From contig NZ_CALGPC010000012.1 of the NCBI RefSeq assembly GCF_937960835.1, positions 1 through 64,000 on the forward strand: DNA of 64,000 bases. Direction: 5' to 3'. The DNA is from an uncultured Ferrovibrio sp. (lineage in GTDB: Bacteria > Pseudomonadota > Alphaproteobacteria > Ferrovibrionales > Ferrovibrionaceae). The notes beneath the pieces were generated by a model. It was not told the origin of the DNA and did no database searches. It worked only from the letters and a program-made list of their open reading frames with translations. Shown in pieces: positions 1-7,888 of the stretch (position 1 is its first letter; the number at the start of each line of letters is the position of its first letter). Made by a program: the position numbers and the translations under genes.

Positions 1-146
1 AACGCCTCTTCATCGGGCCGGCCTTGCGGCTTTTTGCGCTGGGTCGAACGATGCTGGCCGAGAACCTTGCAGGCAAACCGCTCCGAGACGGAGAACTTCG
101 CCATGACACGATCGACGCAACGGCGACGGCGAGCGGGGCTCAGAAG
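1..146 (-). CDS. IS3-family transposase OrfB, N-terminal fragment (cut by window edge)
   Basis: Reading on the minus strand from about 146 in the frame -1 relative to orfA gives LLSPARRRRCVDRVMAKFSV followed by SERFACKVLGQHRSTQRK. This is the conserved start of IS3-type OrfB, ahead of the DDE integrase core. The open frame is uninterrupted to the window edge, so the catalytic domain cannot be examined. OrfB of this family is normally made as an OrfAB fusion by programmed -1 frameshifting. The frame relation here fits that, but I do not see a textbook slippery heptamer in the overlap. Confidence 0.85.
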
Positions 147-418
147 TTTCCCGAAGCAGCCTCTTTCAGGATCAGCTTCTCGAGTGTCAGGTCCGAGACC
201 GCCTTGCGCAGCCGGTCATTCTCTTTCTCGAGCTCCTTCAGCCGCTTCACCTGGTCACCCTTCAGGCCACCGAACTCCTTGCGCCACCGGTAATACGTAA
301 ACTGCGTCACGCCGATCAAACGGACCGCTTCTCCGACAGAACGACCTTGCGACAACAGAACATCGACTTGGCGCAGCTTCGCCACGATCTCTTCGGGTTT
401 GTGCTTCTTCTGGGGCAT
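140..418 (-). CDS. IS3-family transposase OrfA
   Basis: A 92-residue protein starting MPQKKHKPEEIVAKLRQVDV. It has a helix-turn-helix (VGEAVRLIGVTQFTYYRWRKE, roughly residues 28-48) that binds the element ends. A leucine-zipper-like coiled coil (VKRLKELEKENDRLRKAV, about residues 57-74) follows, used for oligomerisation. Length and order match full-length OrfA of the IS3 family. It ends six bases inside orfB in the -1 frame, as expected for programmed frameshifting. The start lies about 60 bases inside the terminal repeat, so the reading frame is intact and the element may be active. Confidence 0.92.
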   Translation of the reverse strand: MPQKKHKPEEIVAKLRQVDVLLSQGRSVGEAVRLIGVTQFTYYRWRKEFGGLKGDQVKRLKELEKENDRLRKAVSDLTLEKLILKEAASGNF

Positions 419-450
419 TCCAACGTCCTCCTACGGCTCAATAGCCTACT

Positions 451-1308
451 TCAGGGAGGACCACTTTTCAGGGGGCAGACCAGATAGCCTCGTTCTCGGT
501 GCTCGTCTTCAATTTCGAAAAAGTCGATTTCGTCTGCCCGTCGGTTCCTGGCAAGGAAGTCAACTATCTCCCTTCGGAATTCGGTGAGATGCTTGAAATG
601 TTCGGAAATTGCCGCGCCGATATTTACTCTCCCATGTGGCTGCACCTTGATATACTCTAACGCCATCGCATCCCACTTACCAAAAAGCAACAAATCGTCG
701 ACGTCGAACAACATTTGACCCGCGGTCCCATTCTCGTCGCGTGAAATTGTCCAATTCGACATCACCATTCGACCATGGGTGAGATTTTCTCGAAGCATCA
801 TAACGAAGGCAGTCACGGAGTTATTGAAATGCCGTTCAATGAGTCCCGGAAAGATTGCCTCCAAGTCCGGTCGTAATTTCCGAATTCGGCGATTATTGTC
901 GACAACCGAAAACGCTATTGAACAATATGCGAGGACGTCCTTCTGGGATGGATTAGACACGGTATAGTCGACGTGCTCATGGAACTGGTCGTGGCCCGCC
1001 GCAAATGCGCCGAGCGCAGCATTGTGCCGCAAAACGTCAACCCGTGCAGCAACCGCTGCCCCATACAATGCCTCGAATCCCTGACGGAGCATCCATTCTT
1101 TCCAGAACGGATGATGGCTCATCAATCGCTTCCTGTGTGAGAAGTTGCGTTGACGAAGTATTGCCCGAATATCCTCTGGCACAGGAACGATACCTGACTT
1201 GAATGCCTCGACAATCAATTTATCTTCCCGCTCTTCGCGCGCATGCTGTCGACTCTCCGCCGCGCTAAGAAGGGTTCGCAGTTCCTGTTCCGATAGCTTG
1301 CCCACCAA
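451..1308 (-). pseudogene. Unknown protein, 3' end replaced by the IS3 terminus
   Basis: A 285-codon frame of unrecognised family. The N-terminus is rich in charged helix (residues 5-35). The middle carries histidine and aromatic pairs (SHHPFWKEWM, HDQFHEHVDY) but no signal peptide or membrane segment. The start is TTG at 1308 or the adjoining GTG at 1305; a GAGGTGGG ribosome site just upstream favours GTG. The last eight residues and the stop are encoded by the insertion-sequence end, because the IS terminus begins at 477, so the native C-terminus is lost. Base composition is lower in GC than the housekeeping genes. It is divergent from the frameshifted gene at 1424. It could still make a nearly full-length protein; I cannot say how much is missing. 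Confidence 0.7.
458..477 (-). repeat. Terminal inverted repeat of the IS3 element (outer end)
   Basis: From 477 downward on the minus strand the sequence is TGCCCCCTGAAAAGTGGTCC, beginning with the TG found at IS3-family ends. It marks the junction with host DNA at 477/478. The partner repeat is outside the window, so the exact repeat length is inferred. Confidence 0.65.
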
Positions 1309-1423
1309 CCCACCTCATCCGATATTTGCAGCAGTTATAATTGGTCATATCTGCTATTTGGCAGTTCCAGCGTAGAGCAAGTTTCGTCAATCCAAAACCA
1401 CCCTCCAGAACCAATACTGACCC

Positions 1424-2633
1424 ATGGAAAGAATAGACCTCGCCTCAGCCGGTGAAATCATATCGGCGCTCAGCGGCGCAGTGGCCGCAATTGCCGCCAT
1501 GATCACGGTCTGGCAATCAAATCAACAGACGCATCAACGTCGCGAAAGGGAAGCTAAGAAGGATCGGCAGGACTACGAAGATGAACTGGTATACCTGGAC
1601 ACCTACTTGCGACCGGTCAGAGATAGCCTGCTTAGACTCAATGCAGATGTGTCTGCATTGCAAGCTGATTCAACCGCCAACTCCGAGGACGTAATAGACA
1701 GGGCACACCGAGCCGGAGAAATGTTCAGCAAGCATGCGAGGGAATTCGATTGGAGCATGCCGCCATCGCCAAACATGGGCGCCGATTTCAATAATCAGGT
1801 GGAGGGCACTGAAAGATGCCGTGTCGGAGCTCTCTGGTTCATTTGGAGGAACCTGGGCTCATAAACCAGCCTTCGTACAAGCGTTTGGATTGGGAGGCTC
1901 GAACCATGATCAGGTGGAACGAACACTGGAAGTTGTTTCCGCAGCATTAGATGAAGTGTCCCGAAAAGCCACTCGGGCCCCATCTGAAGAAGGTATACCG
2001 AAAGCGAACATCCCCCCAATTGTCGCCCATGAGGGTATTGAGCCGGAAACTGCCAAAGAGATCGATCTAGACCCAACGGGAGCCACGCTTGCTTGGTGGC
2101 GCCAAAGAATGGACGATGCGATCCGCATAAGCATTTATGTGATGGGCGGCATCGCTGCAGTGGCAGGCATAGCGCTTTCTGCATTGCTGAGCGGCGATCT
2201 TACTCCTGCTCAAGTCTATTACGCCGACACTGTACTAACACTATCGACTATGCTGGTTTTCGCGAGTGGATATGGCGTGGCTATCCTCTACTTTTTCAAG
2301 ATAGCTGACGTCGTCAATGTTTTCTCCCCGAACCGTTCCCAAGAAACCCGCAAGGTGCAGATTCGAAAAGCCATGTCGTCAGTGGGCCTCTGGTGCTTCG
2401 TTATAATGGGCCTTGGGGTCACTCTCGGATTACCGACATACATGGGACTCGAGCTACGAAGGGCTTTACCTGAGTTCCACCGCCTGTTGCGCTGTGAAGT
2501 CGAAGTCCTGAAATCCTTCGAATTGCCCGCCTTTGTACCCGAGTTCGATTGCACGGATACTCTTCTAGAGATGCGAAGTACGCTAAGGATGCCAGCTCGA
2601 ACTCGCACAGCACCGGATAACTATGGTGAGTGA
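1424..2633 (+). pseudogene. Unknown membrane protein, frameshifted near 1800
   Basis: Two open frames join to make one plausible protein of about 400 residues. The first (1424-1864) begins MERIDLASAGEIISALSG, with one N-terminal hydrophobic helix and then a long charged coiled-coil-like segment. The second frame, shifted by +1 (offset by one base), takes over near 1800, where the first frame loses sense. It continues RALKDAVSELSGSFGGTW to 2633 and contains three hydrophobic helices (IYVMGGIAAVAGIALSALL, TLSTMLVFASGYGVAILYFF, LWCFVIMGLGVTLGLP). The overall shape is membrane anchor, cytoplasmic coil, three-helix membrane domain. I recognise no family. The break may be a true mutation, a sequencing error or recoding. 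Lower GC than surrounding housekeeping genes. Confidence 0.65.
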
Positions 2634-2920
2634 CGGCATAGGATACACTAGCACCTTCATCGTGAGAGAAATCGCTTTCGGTGAACACGGACCGCTCCTG
2701 ATCGTTGTCGCTGCTGATCGGAGTTTGCGGCAGTGGCATGCAAGAAGACCACCGACGACAGTGCTTCAGAGGCAGAGCGGATATCTGCAACGAATGTGGA
2801 CTCGTTGTTTGGCGGTACCGGGAGGATTCCAATCCGCCGCTCGGTAATCTTGCCTGTCGCATCAATCTGAGGCACAAATTCTGCGCCCGTCCCCCAGGGC
2901 GACGAAATCCTTGGTCTCTC
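2634..2920 (+). other. Non-coding or decayed stretch before tniQ
   Basis: The tniQ frame stays open upstream to about 2705, but the extra residues do not resemble a TniQ N-terminus and are rich in Arg, Cys and Pro as in random GC-rich DNA. I see no convincing gene, tRNA or terminator here. It probably contains the tniQ promoter. Confidence 0.4.
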
Positions 2921-3940
2921 ATGGACAAAATTCAGCCGCTGTCGTTATCCGCTTCGCCGGAGCCGGACGAAAGCATGCAAAGCTTCTTTAACCGGCTGGC
3001 ACAGCGCAATTCTCCCGATCCCGCGGACGGGATCGAGCCCGTTCCGGCAGACTGGATTGCCTCAGCCGCAGACCTGGATTTTCGTCAGACCCAGTTCACA
3101 GATGCTCAAATAACCCGCTTGAGTGCGCTCTCCGGGGTTCCATTCAAAGAATTACGAAGCCTGGCCCCCACAGAAGCGCGCGAAAAAGGCCGGTGGGGCG
3201 ACGCCGTCTTCCACGTCTTGGGCCACGAACTTCCCTTCTCATGCCTTCCCAACCGTGAGGGGCGCCGCTTATGCCCGGAATGCCTCAAGGAATCAGCGCA
3301 CCATCGACTTATCTGGAATTTCCGGTTTGCCCAGGTCTGCACCAAACATCAGATACGCCTTGTCTTAAGCTGCCCTGAGTGCAATCCCAGAAAGCCAAAA
3401 CCACTGGACTGGCGTGTTTTCGATCTCACCGTTTGCCGGAATGGACATGACCTCCGAAACCTTGTTCGGGAACCAGTCTCGGAAGAGGAGATTTCAGGCC
3501 AGCGGTACATCGAGAACATCCTTTTCGACCGCCCGCAGCCGGTTCCAGAATTGCTCCGGGGCCTACAGCTTAGCGAAACCATAGATGTCTTCGGACATTT
3601 CTCGGATCTCCCGCCCAAAGTACGACACAGCCTGCTCGGTGCGTCCCACAAACGCTTCGGACAATTCTCCGGCCCCTACAATCTAGGCGCCAAGGAACCA
3701 GATCCGCGGATAGGCTTTCGACTGAGCCTCGGGCTGGCAATCTGCCAGTTGGCGCCCCGCAAAATGAAGCAAGCTCTCATCGCCGCGGCGTCCGACGAAG
3801 AAATCTGGGCCACCTCCGATCTGCCCCGCATCCTCACATACCTGCGAAGCCGGATGATGACCTGGGAGAGCAAAGGATTCGCGATCGGACGCGTCGTGAA
3901 TGACGTGCTCGACAGCCGCGGAATGGGCATCAACTGGTGA
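2921..3940 (+). CDS. TniQ-family protein
   Basis: A 339-residue protein. The N-terminus PEPDESMQSFFNRLAQRNS (residues 13-31) matches the opening signature of TniQ proteins. A zinc-binding pair of CxxC motifs follows: CPEC at 118-121, then CTKH at 140-143 and CPEC at 151-154, spaced as in TniQ. In Tn7- and Tn5053-like transposons TniQ/TnsD links the target site to the TnsC/TniB ATPase. No TnsA, TnsB/TniA or TnsC/TniB is present within the window, so this is an orphan, a remnant or a domesticated copy. The start at 2921 is chosen because homology-like sequence begins there; the ribosome site is weak. The C-terminal 180 residues are not recognised. Gene lies in the low-GC island beside an IS3 element. 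Confidence 0.82.
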   Translation: MDKIQPLSLSASPEPDESMQSFFNRLAQRNSPDPADGIEPVPADWIASAADLDFRQTQFTDAQITRLSALSGVPFKELRSLAPTEAREKGRWGDAVFHVLGHELPFSCLPNREGRRLCPECLKESAHHRLIWNFRFAQVCTKHQIRLVLSCPECNPRKPKPLDWRVFDLTVCRNGHDLRNLVREPVSEEEISGQRYIENILFDRPQPVPELLRGLQLSETIDVFGHFSDLPPKVRHSLLGASHKRFGQFSGPYNLGAKEPDPRIGFRLSLGLAICQLAPRKMKQALIAAASDEEIWATSDLPRILTYLRSRMMTWESKGFAIGRVVNDVLDSRGMGINW

Positions 3941-4064
3941 CAGAAGGCCCAATTTGAGGGCAATCGAGCGCTGCAGATTCAAATTCAGGCGCAAAAACTG
4001 CAATGTCGCCGAAAAGCTAAGTCATTGACGTGGCTTAGAAAACGCGCCGCCCATACCCCATGTT

Positions 4065-4175
4065 ACAGCAATCGTGAAAGAAATCCCGGTTTTCTCACAA
4101 TTTCTCTGCAAAAACCGATCATTTATCGTGAAACCGCCTTAATGAAATCAAAGGCTTAAGGGGCGGTTTCGTCGA
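4065..4175. repeat. Repeat-rich non-coding stretch downstream of tniQ
   Basis: The 365-base gap 3941-4305 holds no gene. Inside it GTGAAA occurs at about 4074 and 4129 and again near 4181. A 9-base perfect inverted repeat, GAAACCGCC at 4130-4138 and GGCGGTTTC at 4162-4170, extends imperfectly through TTAA on the inner sides. These could be a transposon end, a protein-binding array or a terminator-like hairpin after tniQ; no T-tract follows on the plus strand. The 3' boundary of the island is probably near here, since GC and codon use return to the genome norm by 4306. Confidence 0.4.
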
Positions 4176-4305
4176 GCTACTGTGAAAGCTCAGAATCGGG
4201 GCCTAAAACCTTGCCCAAGCTCAGATTTCGCGCACGGGCAAAAGGTCGCAGGCTTTTCTCTGGCCGAATTGAAGCGAGGGGCATTCTCCCTTACATGATC
4301 GAGAC

Positions 4306-4845
4306 ATGACCCAGTCGCCCATGACCCAGCCGCCGGCAGAATCGCTTGAGCAGGCCTTCCGTGCCGCGATGCGCCGGCTGGCAGCCACCGTCACCGTGAT
4401 TTCCACCCGCTCCGCCAGCGGCCTGCGCCATGGCATGACCGCAACGGCGGTCACCTCCGTCTCCGCCAATCCGCCGGCGGTGCTGGCCTGTGTGAACCGT
4501 TCCGCTGCCCTGCATGCCCAGCTCGGGCTGGGACGCCAGCTTTGCATCAACCTCTTGCATTGCAGCCAGCAGCGGCTGTCGGAGGTCTTTTCCGGACTGG
4601 CCGAGGGCGAGGCGCGCTTTGCCGAAGGCGAATGGCTCAGCGACGCGGCCGGCGTGCCCTATCTGGCCGATGCCCAGGCCAACATCTTCTGCGAGATCGA
4701 AGCCCTGCATGCCTATGGCACGCATTCGATCTGCATCGGCCGTGTCATCCGCGCCACCTATCAGCCGGAAGTCGCGCCGCTGGTCTATCAGGACGGCGCG
4801 TATATGTGCACAGGCCCGCTTTCGCAGCGCCAGCGCGACAGCTAG
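4306..4845 (+). CDS. Flavin reductase family protein
   Basis: A 179-residue protein of the flavin reductase-like (FMN-binding split-barrel) family. Family features are AAMRRLAATVTVISTRSASG (about 22-41), HGMTATAVTSVSANPPAVLACVN (about 43-65) and GRQLCINLL (about 77-85). Members use NAD(P)H to reduce FMN for partner monooxygenases, or act as stand-alone reductases. No oxygenase partner is adjacent. Length is typical. The first ATG at 4306 is followed by another at 4321; neither has a strong ribosome site, so the start is uncertain by five codons. It is convergent with the next gene, with a 9-base gap. Confidence 0.85.
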   Translation: MTQSPMTQPPAESLEQAFRAAMRRLAATVTVISTRSASGLRHGMTATAVTSVSANPPAVLACVNRSAALHAQLGLGRQLCINLLHCSQQRLSEVFSGLAEGEARFAEGEWLSDAAGVPYLADAQANIFCEIEALHAYGTHSICIGRVIRATYQPEVAPLVYQDGAYMCTGPLSQRQRDS

Positions 4846-4854
4846 ATCAGATAA

Positions 4855-5604
4855 TCAGGAATGCTGCGCGACCGTCCGCAACAGGCGGCGGAATTCATCC
4901 ACCACGCGGCGTTCGACGGTTTCGTTCAAGGCCACGGCGCTGCGCAGCTTGCGCGGCCGCAAGGGCACGACTTCCGCCACCGGCTGTGCCATCTGGCTTG
5001 TCATCACCGATTGCGGCGGGATTGAAGCTGCAGCGCCCGGCCGCGGCGGCATCTGCATCACCTTTGCCGCCGGTTGCTGTTCCGGTTTCTGGGCCGGTTT
5101 CTGCTCTGCGGGCTTCTTCGCCGGCTTGCGCGGCTGCAGCGGCGCCAGCTTCAACTGCGGCTGGGTCTTGAAGCCCGAAGAGGCATGCACTTCGATGTGC
5201 AGCGAGCCGTCTTCATCTTCCTCGATCAGCAGCAGCGTCGGAAACCGCGCCGCCATCAGGGCGTAAGTCTCGTCACGCAGGAAGGCAGGCTCCGGGATGG
5301 CGCACCAGCGCTGCTGCGCCTCGAAGCCCAGCGGCCGGCCATGAACGCGGTAAAGCTTGGACAGCGCATCGGCAAAACCGCGATCCTGCTGGAAGACCAG
5401 CACGACCTGGCGATGCAGATCGGACGGGCTGTGGCGGCGGCAGACCATCAGCACAAGTTCGGCCGGCTTCGCGCCTAATGCCGCTGCCGCGCCGAAAAAG
5501 CCCAGCACGGTGCCGGCTGCGCGAACATCCTGGGTGAGGAAGTTCAGGCGCTCGGCATGGCGCAGGGTGCCGATGGGGCTGAAGAAGCGTGGCGCAATGG
5601 TCAT
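4855..5604 (-). CDS. Conserved-looking hypothetical protein with Pro/Lys-rich linker
   Basis: 249 residues, no recognised family. Residues 1-145 form a mixed alpha/beta-looking domain (VLMVCRRHSPSDLHRQVVLVF; ALMAARFPTLLLIEED). A low-complexity linker rich in Pro, Lys, Gln and Ala (about 150-195, with KPAKKPAEQKPAQKPEQQPA) follows. A short basic C-terminal helix (VERRVVDEFRRLLRTVAQH) ends the protein. There is no signal peptide or membrane segment. It lies 61 bases downstream of the EF-hand membrane protein on the same strand, so the two may be co-transcribed. GC and codon use are those of the host. Confidence 0.65.
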   Translation of the reverse strand: MTIAPRFFSPIGTLRHAERLNFLTQDVRAAGTVLGFFGAAAALGAKPAELVLMVCRRHSPSDLHRQVVLVFQQDRGFADALSKLYRVHGRPLGFEAQQRWCAIPEPAFLRDETYALMAARFPTLLLIEEDEDGSLHIEVHASSGFKTQPQLKLAPLQPRKPAKKPAEQKPAQKPEQQPAAKVMQMPPRPGAAASIPPQSVMTSQMAQPVAEVVPLRPRKLRSAVALNETVERRVVDEFRRLLRTVAQHS

Positions 5605-5665
5605 GACGGCATCCTAGCGTGCCAACCAGGGGGCTGGCGAATGGAATCCGCGCCAGCGAACTTGG

Positions 5666-7888
5666 TTAACCGAAGAGCCGCTGCAACAGATCATAGCGCC
5701 AGGCAAAGCCAAGCAGGATCAAGATGATGACCAAAACCAGGAAAAGCCGCCAGGGCGTGGTGCGCTCGGCATAAGGATCGGTCAGCGAGCGTTCGGCCCC
5801 GGGCGGAAGCTTCGCCAGCTGGGTCAGGCTGCCGCCGAAGGGAATGTTGATCCGCGCGCGGGCATTCACCGCCCAGCCATTGGCGTCCAGAAGCGGCGCG
5901 AGGTTGCGCTGGCGCAGCTGCATCGCCGCAATCAGCATGGACGGCCCGGAGATCAGCAGGATCACGCCTGCGATGGCGAGCGGAATCTGCCACCAGGTCA
6001 GATTCAGCAATCCGGTCACCACCGAAGCCAAAGCCGTGCCGATGGCGCCGATGGCAAGACCGATGGCGGCAAAAATGCCGGCAAACCGCCCGGCATCGAA
6101 AGCCTGCTGTTGCTGCTGCGCGCTTTGCGCCGGCGCAGGCTGGCCGCTGATCGCCTGGCTGCCGGTCGCGACCAGCTGCGTCGTCATCTGCTGCTCGACC
6201 TGCTTGCTGCGCGCGGCGGCGAATTTCTCGATCTGCTCGCCGATGAATTTTCCGACCCGGCGGAACGGCATCCAGAATGCCTCGCGGATGCTGATCGGAT
6301 GGGTGACGATCTTGGTGATCACCGCATCCCAGTCGCGTCCTTCGCGGTCGTAAAACACGCCGTTGCGGCCGACCATGAGCTGATCGGCATGGCCTGCGGT
6401 AACGCCAGCCGCGATCGTCATCTTCTCGTTGCTGCCGCGGCGGACACAGTCGCAATAGAGCAGATAAATGCGGCTGAGCGTCGCCAAAGCGGCATGCTGG
6501 TTGGCGTCTTCCACCCGGATGCACAGATCGCAGGAGCGGCCATCGATATAGAGCCGCCCGATCTGGAACACGGCCTTGGCGCGGCGGGTGTAGAAATCCT
6601 TGAATGCAACGAAGTTGTTCAGCAGCGGCACAAGGTCGCGCAGATACAGTGCCAGCTTCTCGACCGATGCCACCGCTTCGAATTCCGGCGCCACCGCCTT
6701 GTCGGCGGCAATCAGCTTGGTCAACTGTGCCCGCGCATCGCCGGACTGCAACGCCCGCAACGCCTCCAGGCCGAAGCTCTCGACTACCGCGCCAGCCTTG
6801 CGCGTCAGCCAGTCGCGGGTCGGCGCCAGCTTGGCCTTCACCGCCTGCCATTCGGTTTCGCTCAGCTCATCGCGCGCCCCCAGAAGCGGCGTGACGACGG
6901 CATCGCGCAACGTGGCAATGGCACCAGCCCAGGCGGGATTGACGCCGCGGCTGAGCGGCAGCGGCTTTTCGGCGGCGATCCTGGCGAGCGGAAAGCCGCT
7001 GACGGGAGTCGCCGCGGAGAGATCTTCCGCCGCGACCGCAGCAAAAGCCTTCTCGTCCGCATTCAGCGCCACCGCTGCCTGCGGATCGAAAGCCGCAAGG
7101 CGGCAGCGGGTGAAATAATCCTCGACCTTCGCTTCGACCGCCTGCAAGGCCGCCACCGCTGCTTCGGTACCCGCACCAAGCGGGTTGATCTCCGGCTTGC
7201 CTTCGGCTTCCTGATGCCAGGCGAGATGCGCCTCGACTGCCGCGAAGAAGGCATCGACCTCTTCCTGGCCCAAGCCGGCCGCGCCGCCGCGATCGGGCCT
7301 GGAGCCGAACAGCTCCATGATCTTTTTCATCAGCTCGGCAATCGCGGGATCTTCCGCCGCCGCCGGGGGCACGATGCCGTCGCCGTTGAAGCAGGTATCG
7401 GAGAAGATGCGCTTCACATCGGCGGCATCTTCCGGCGCCACTTCGGCCGCATCCGGCTTGCCCATATTGGCGAGGATGCGCCGGGCCGAGGCGAGCAGCT
7501 GCGCGCCTTCTTCATGGCTGTCGTCGATCAGGCTGAGCGGCAGGCTGCGATGGCCGGCGAAGAAGGCATCGGCATCCTTGACCATATGAGTGGCCCAGCG
7601 CACCGCATCGAGCAATTCGGGCGCGCGGATGCGGCCGTCATTGTCGGTGTCGATCAGCGTCAGCGTGCGGCGGTCGAATTGCAGGCTGTCGATCGGGCAG
7701 GCCAGTGCCAGCCACAGCTTCTGGTCCAGGCTGTCCAGCGCCTTGAGATCCTCGCCGCGCTCGATGCGCACCTGATCGAAGCCGCCGGCACGGAAAAACC
7801 GCCAGCGATGGGCGGGCTTCGCAAAGGGGCCGGATGCGGAGGGGTTGGACGCAGAGAGGGCGGAGTCTGACTGCGGCTCGGACGTCAT
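5666..7888 (-). CDS. Large EF-hand-containing membrane protein of unknown function
   Basis: 740 residues. A canonical 12-residue EF-hand calcium loop, DTDNDGRIRAPE, lies at about residues 84-95 with Asp at 1, 3 and 5, Gly at 6 and Glu at 12. A second, degenerate one (FNGDGIVPP) is near residue 170. A long, mostly soluble domain follows. The C-terminal quarter holds two closely spaced membrane helices (FAAIGLAIGAIGTALASVV; WQIPLAIAGVILLISGPSM) and a final one at the extreme C-terminus (LFLVLVIILILLGFAW). There is no signal peptide, so the bulk is probably cytoplasmic and the tail anchored in the inner membrane. I do not recognise the family. A calcium-responsive role is inferred only from the loop. 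Confidence 0.75.
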   Translation of the reverse strand: MTSEPQSDSALSASNPSASGPFAKPAHRWRFFRAGGFDQVRIERGEDLKALDSLDQKLWLALACPIDSLQFDRRTLTLIDTDNDGRIRAPELLDAVRWATHMVKDADAFFAGHRSLPLSLIDDSHEEGAQLLASARRILANMGKPDAAEVAPEDAADVKRIFSDTCFNGDGIVPPAAAEDPAIAELMKKIMELFGSRPDRGGAAGLGQEEVDAFFAAVEAHLAWHQEAEGKPEINPLGAGTEAAVAALQAVEAKVEDYFTRCRLAAFDPQAAVALNADEKAFAAVAAEDLSAATPVSGFPLARIAAEKPLPLSRGVNPAWAGAIATLRDAVVTPLLGARDELSETEWQAVKAKLAPTRDWLTRKAGAVVESFGLEALRALQSGDARAQLTKLIAADKAVAPEFEAVASVEKLALYLRDLVPLLNNFVAFKDFYTRRAKAVFQIGRLYIDGRSCDLCIRVEDANQHAALATLSRIYLLYCDCVRRGSNEKMTIAAGVTAGHADQLMVGRNGVFYDREGRDWDAVITKIVTHPISIREAFWMPFRRVGKFIGEQIEKFAAARSKQVEQQMTTQLVATGSQAISGQPAPAQSAQQQQQAFDAGRFAGIFAAIGLAIGAIGTALASVVTGLLNLTWWQIPLAIAGVILLISGPSMLIAAMQLRQRNLAPLLDANGWAVNARARINIPFGGSLTQLAKLPPGAERSLTDPYAERTTPWRLFLVLVIILILLGFAWRYDLLQRLFG

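Larger units (their letters stand above)
1..477 (-). mobile_element. IS3-family insertion sequence, partial (runs off left edge)
   Basis: An insertion sequence with the IS3 layout: a small OrfA overlapped in the -1 frame by OrfB, read on the minus strand. Only the upstream terminus, all of orfA and about 48 codons of orfB are in the window. The terminus reads TGCCCCCTGAAAAGTGG from 477 downward and starts with the TG dinucleotide usual for the family. The other end and the target duplication lie outside. The element has entered the 3' end of the neighbouring unknown gene. Family assignment is firm; the exact subgroup is not determined. Confidence 0.9.

Noticed and set aside
2810..2850. tRNA T-arm-like sequence before tniQ (GAGGATTCCAATC)
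   Set aside because: No matching acceptor, D or anticodon stems on either strand; too short to support a tRNA fragment or attachment site.
6110..7870. Long open frame (586 codons) on the plus strand
   Set aside because: It is the antisense of the EF-hand membrane protein gene, with Arg/Ala/Gly-rich composition and no ribosome site; long antisense frames are normal in GC-rich DNA.
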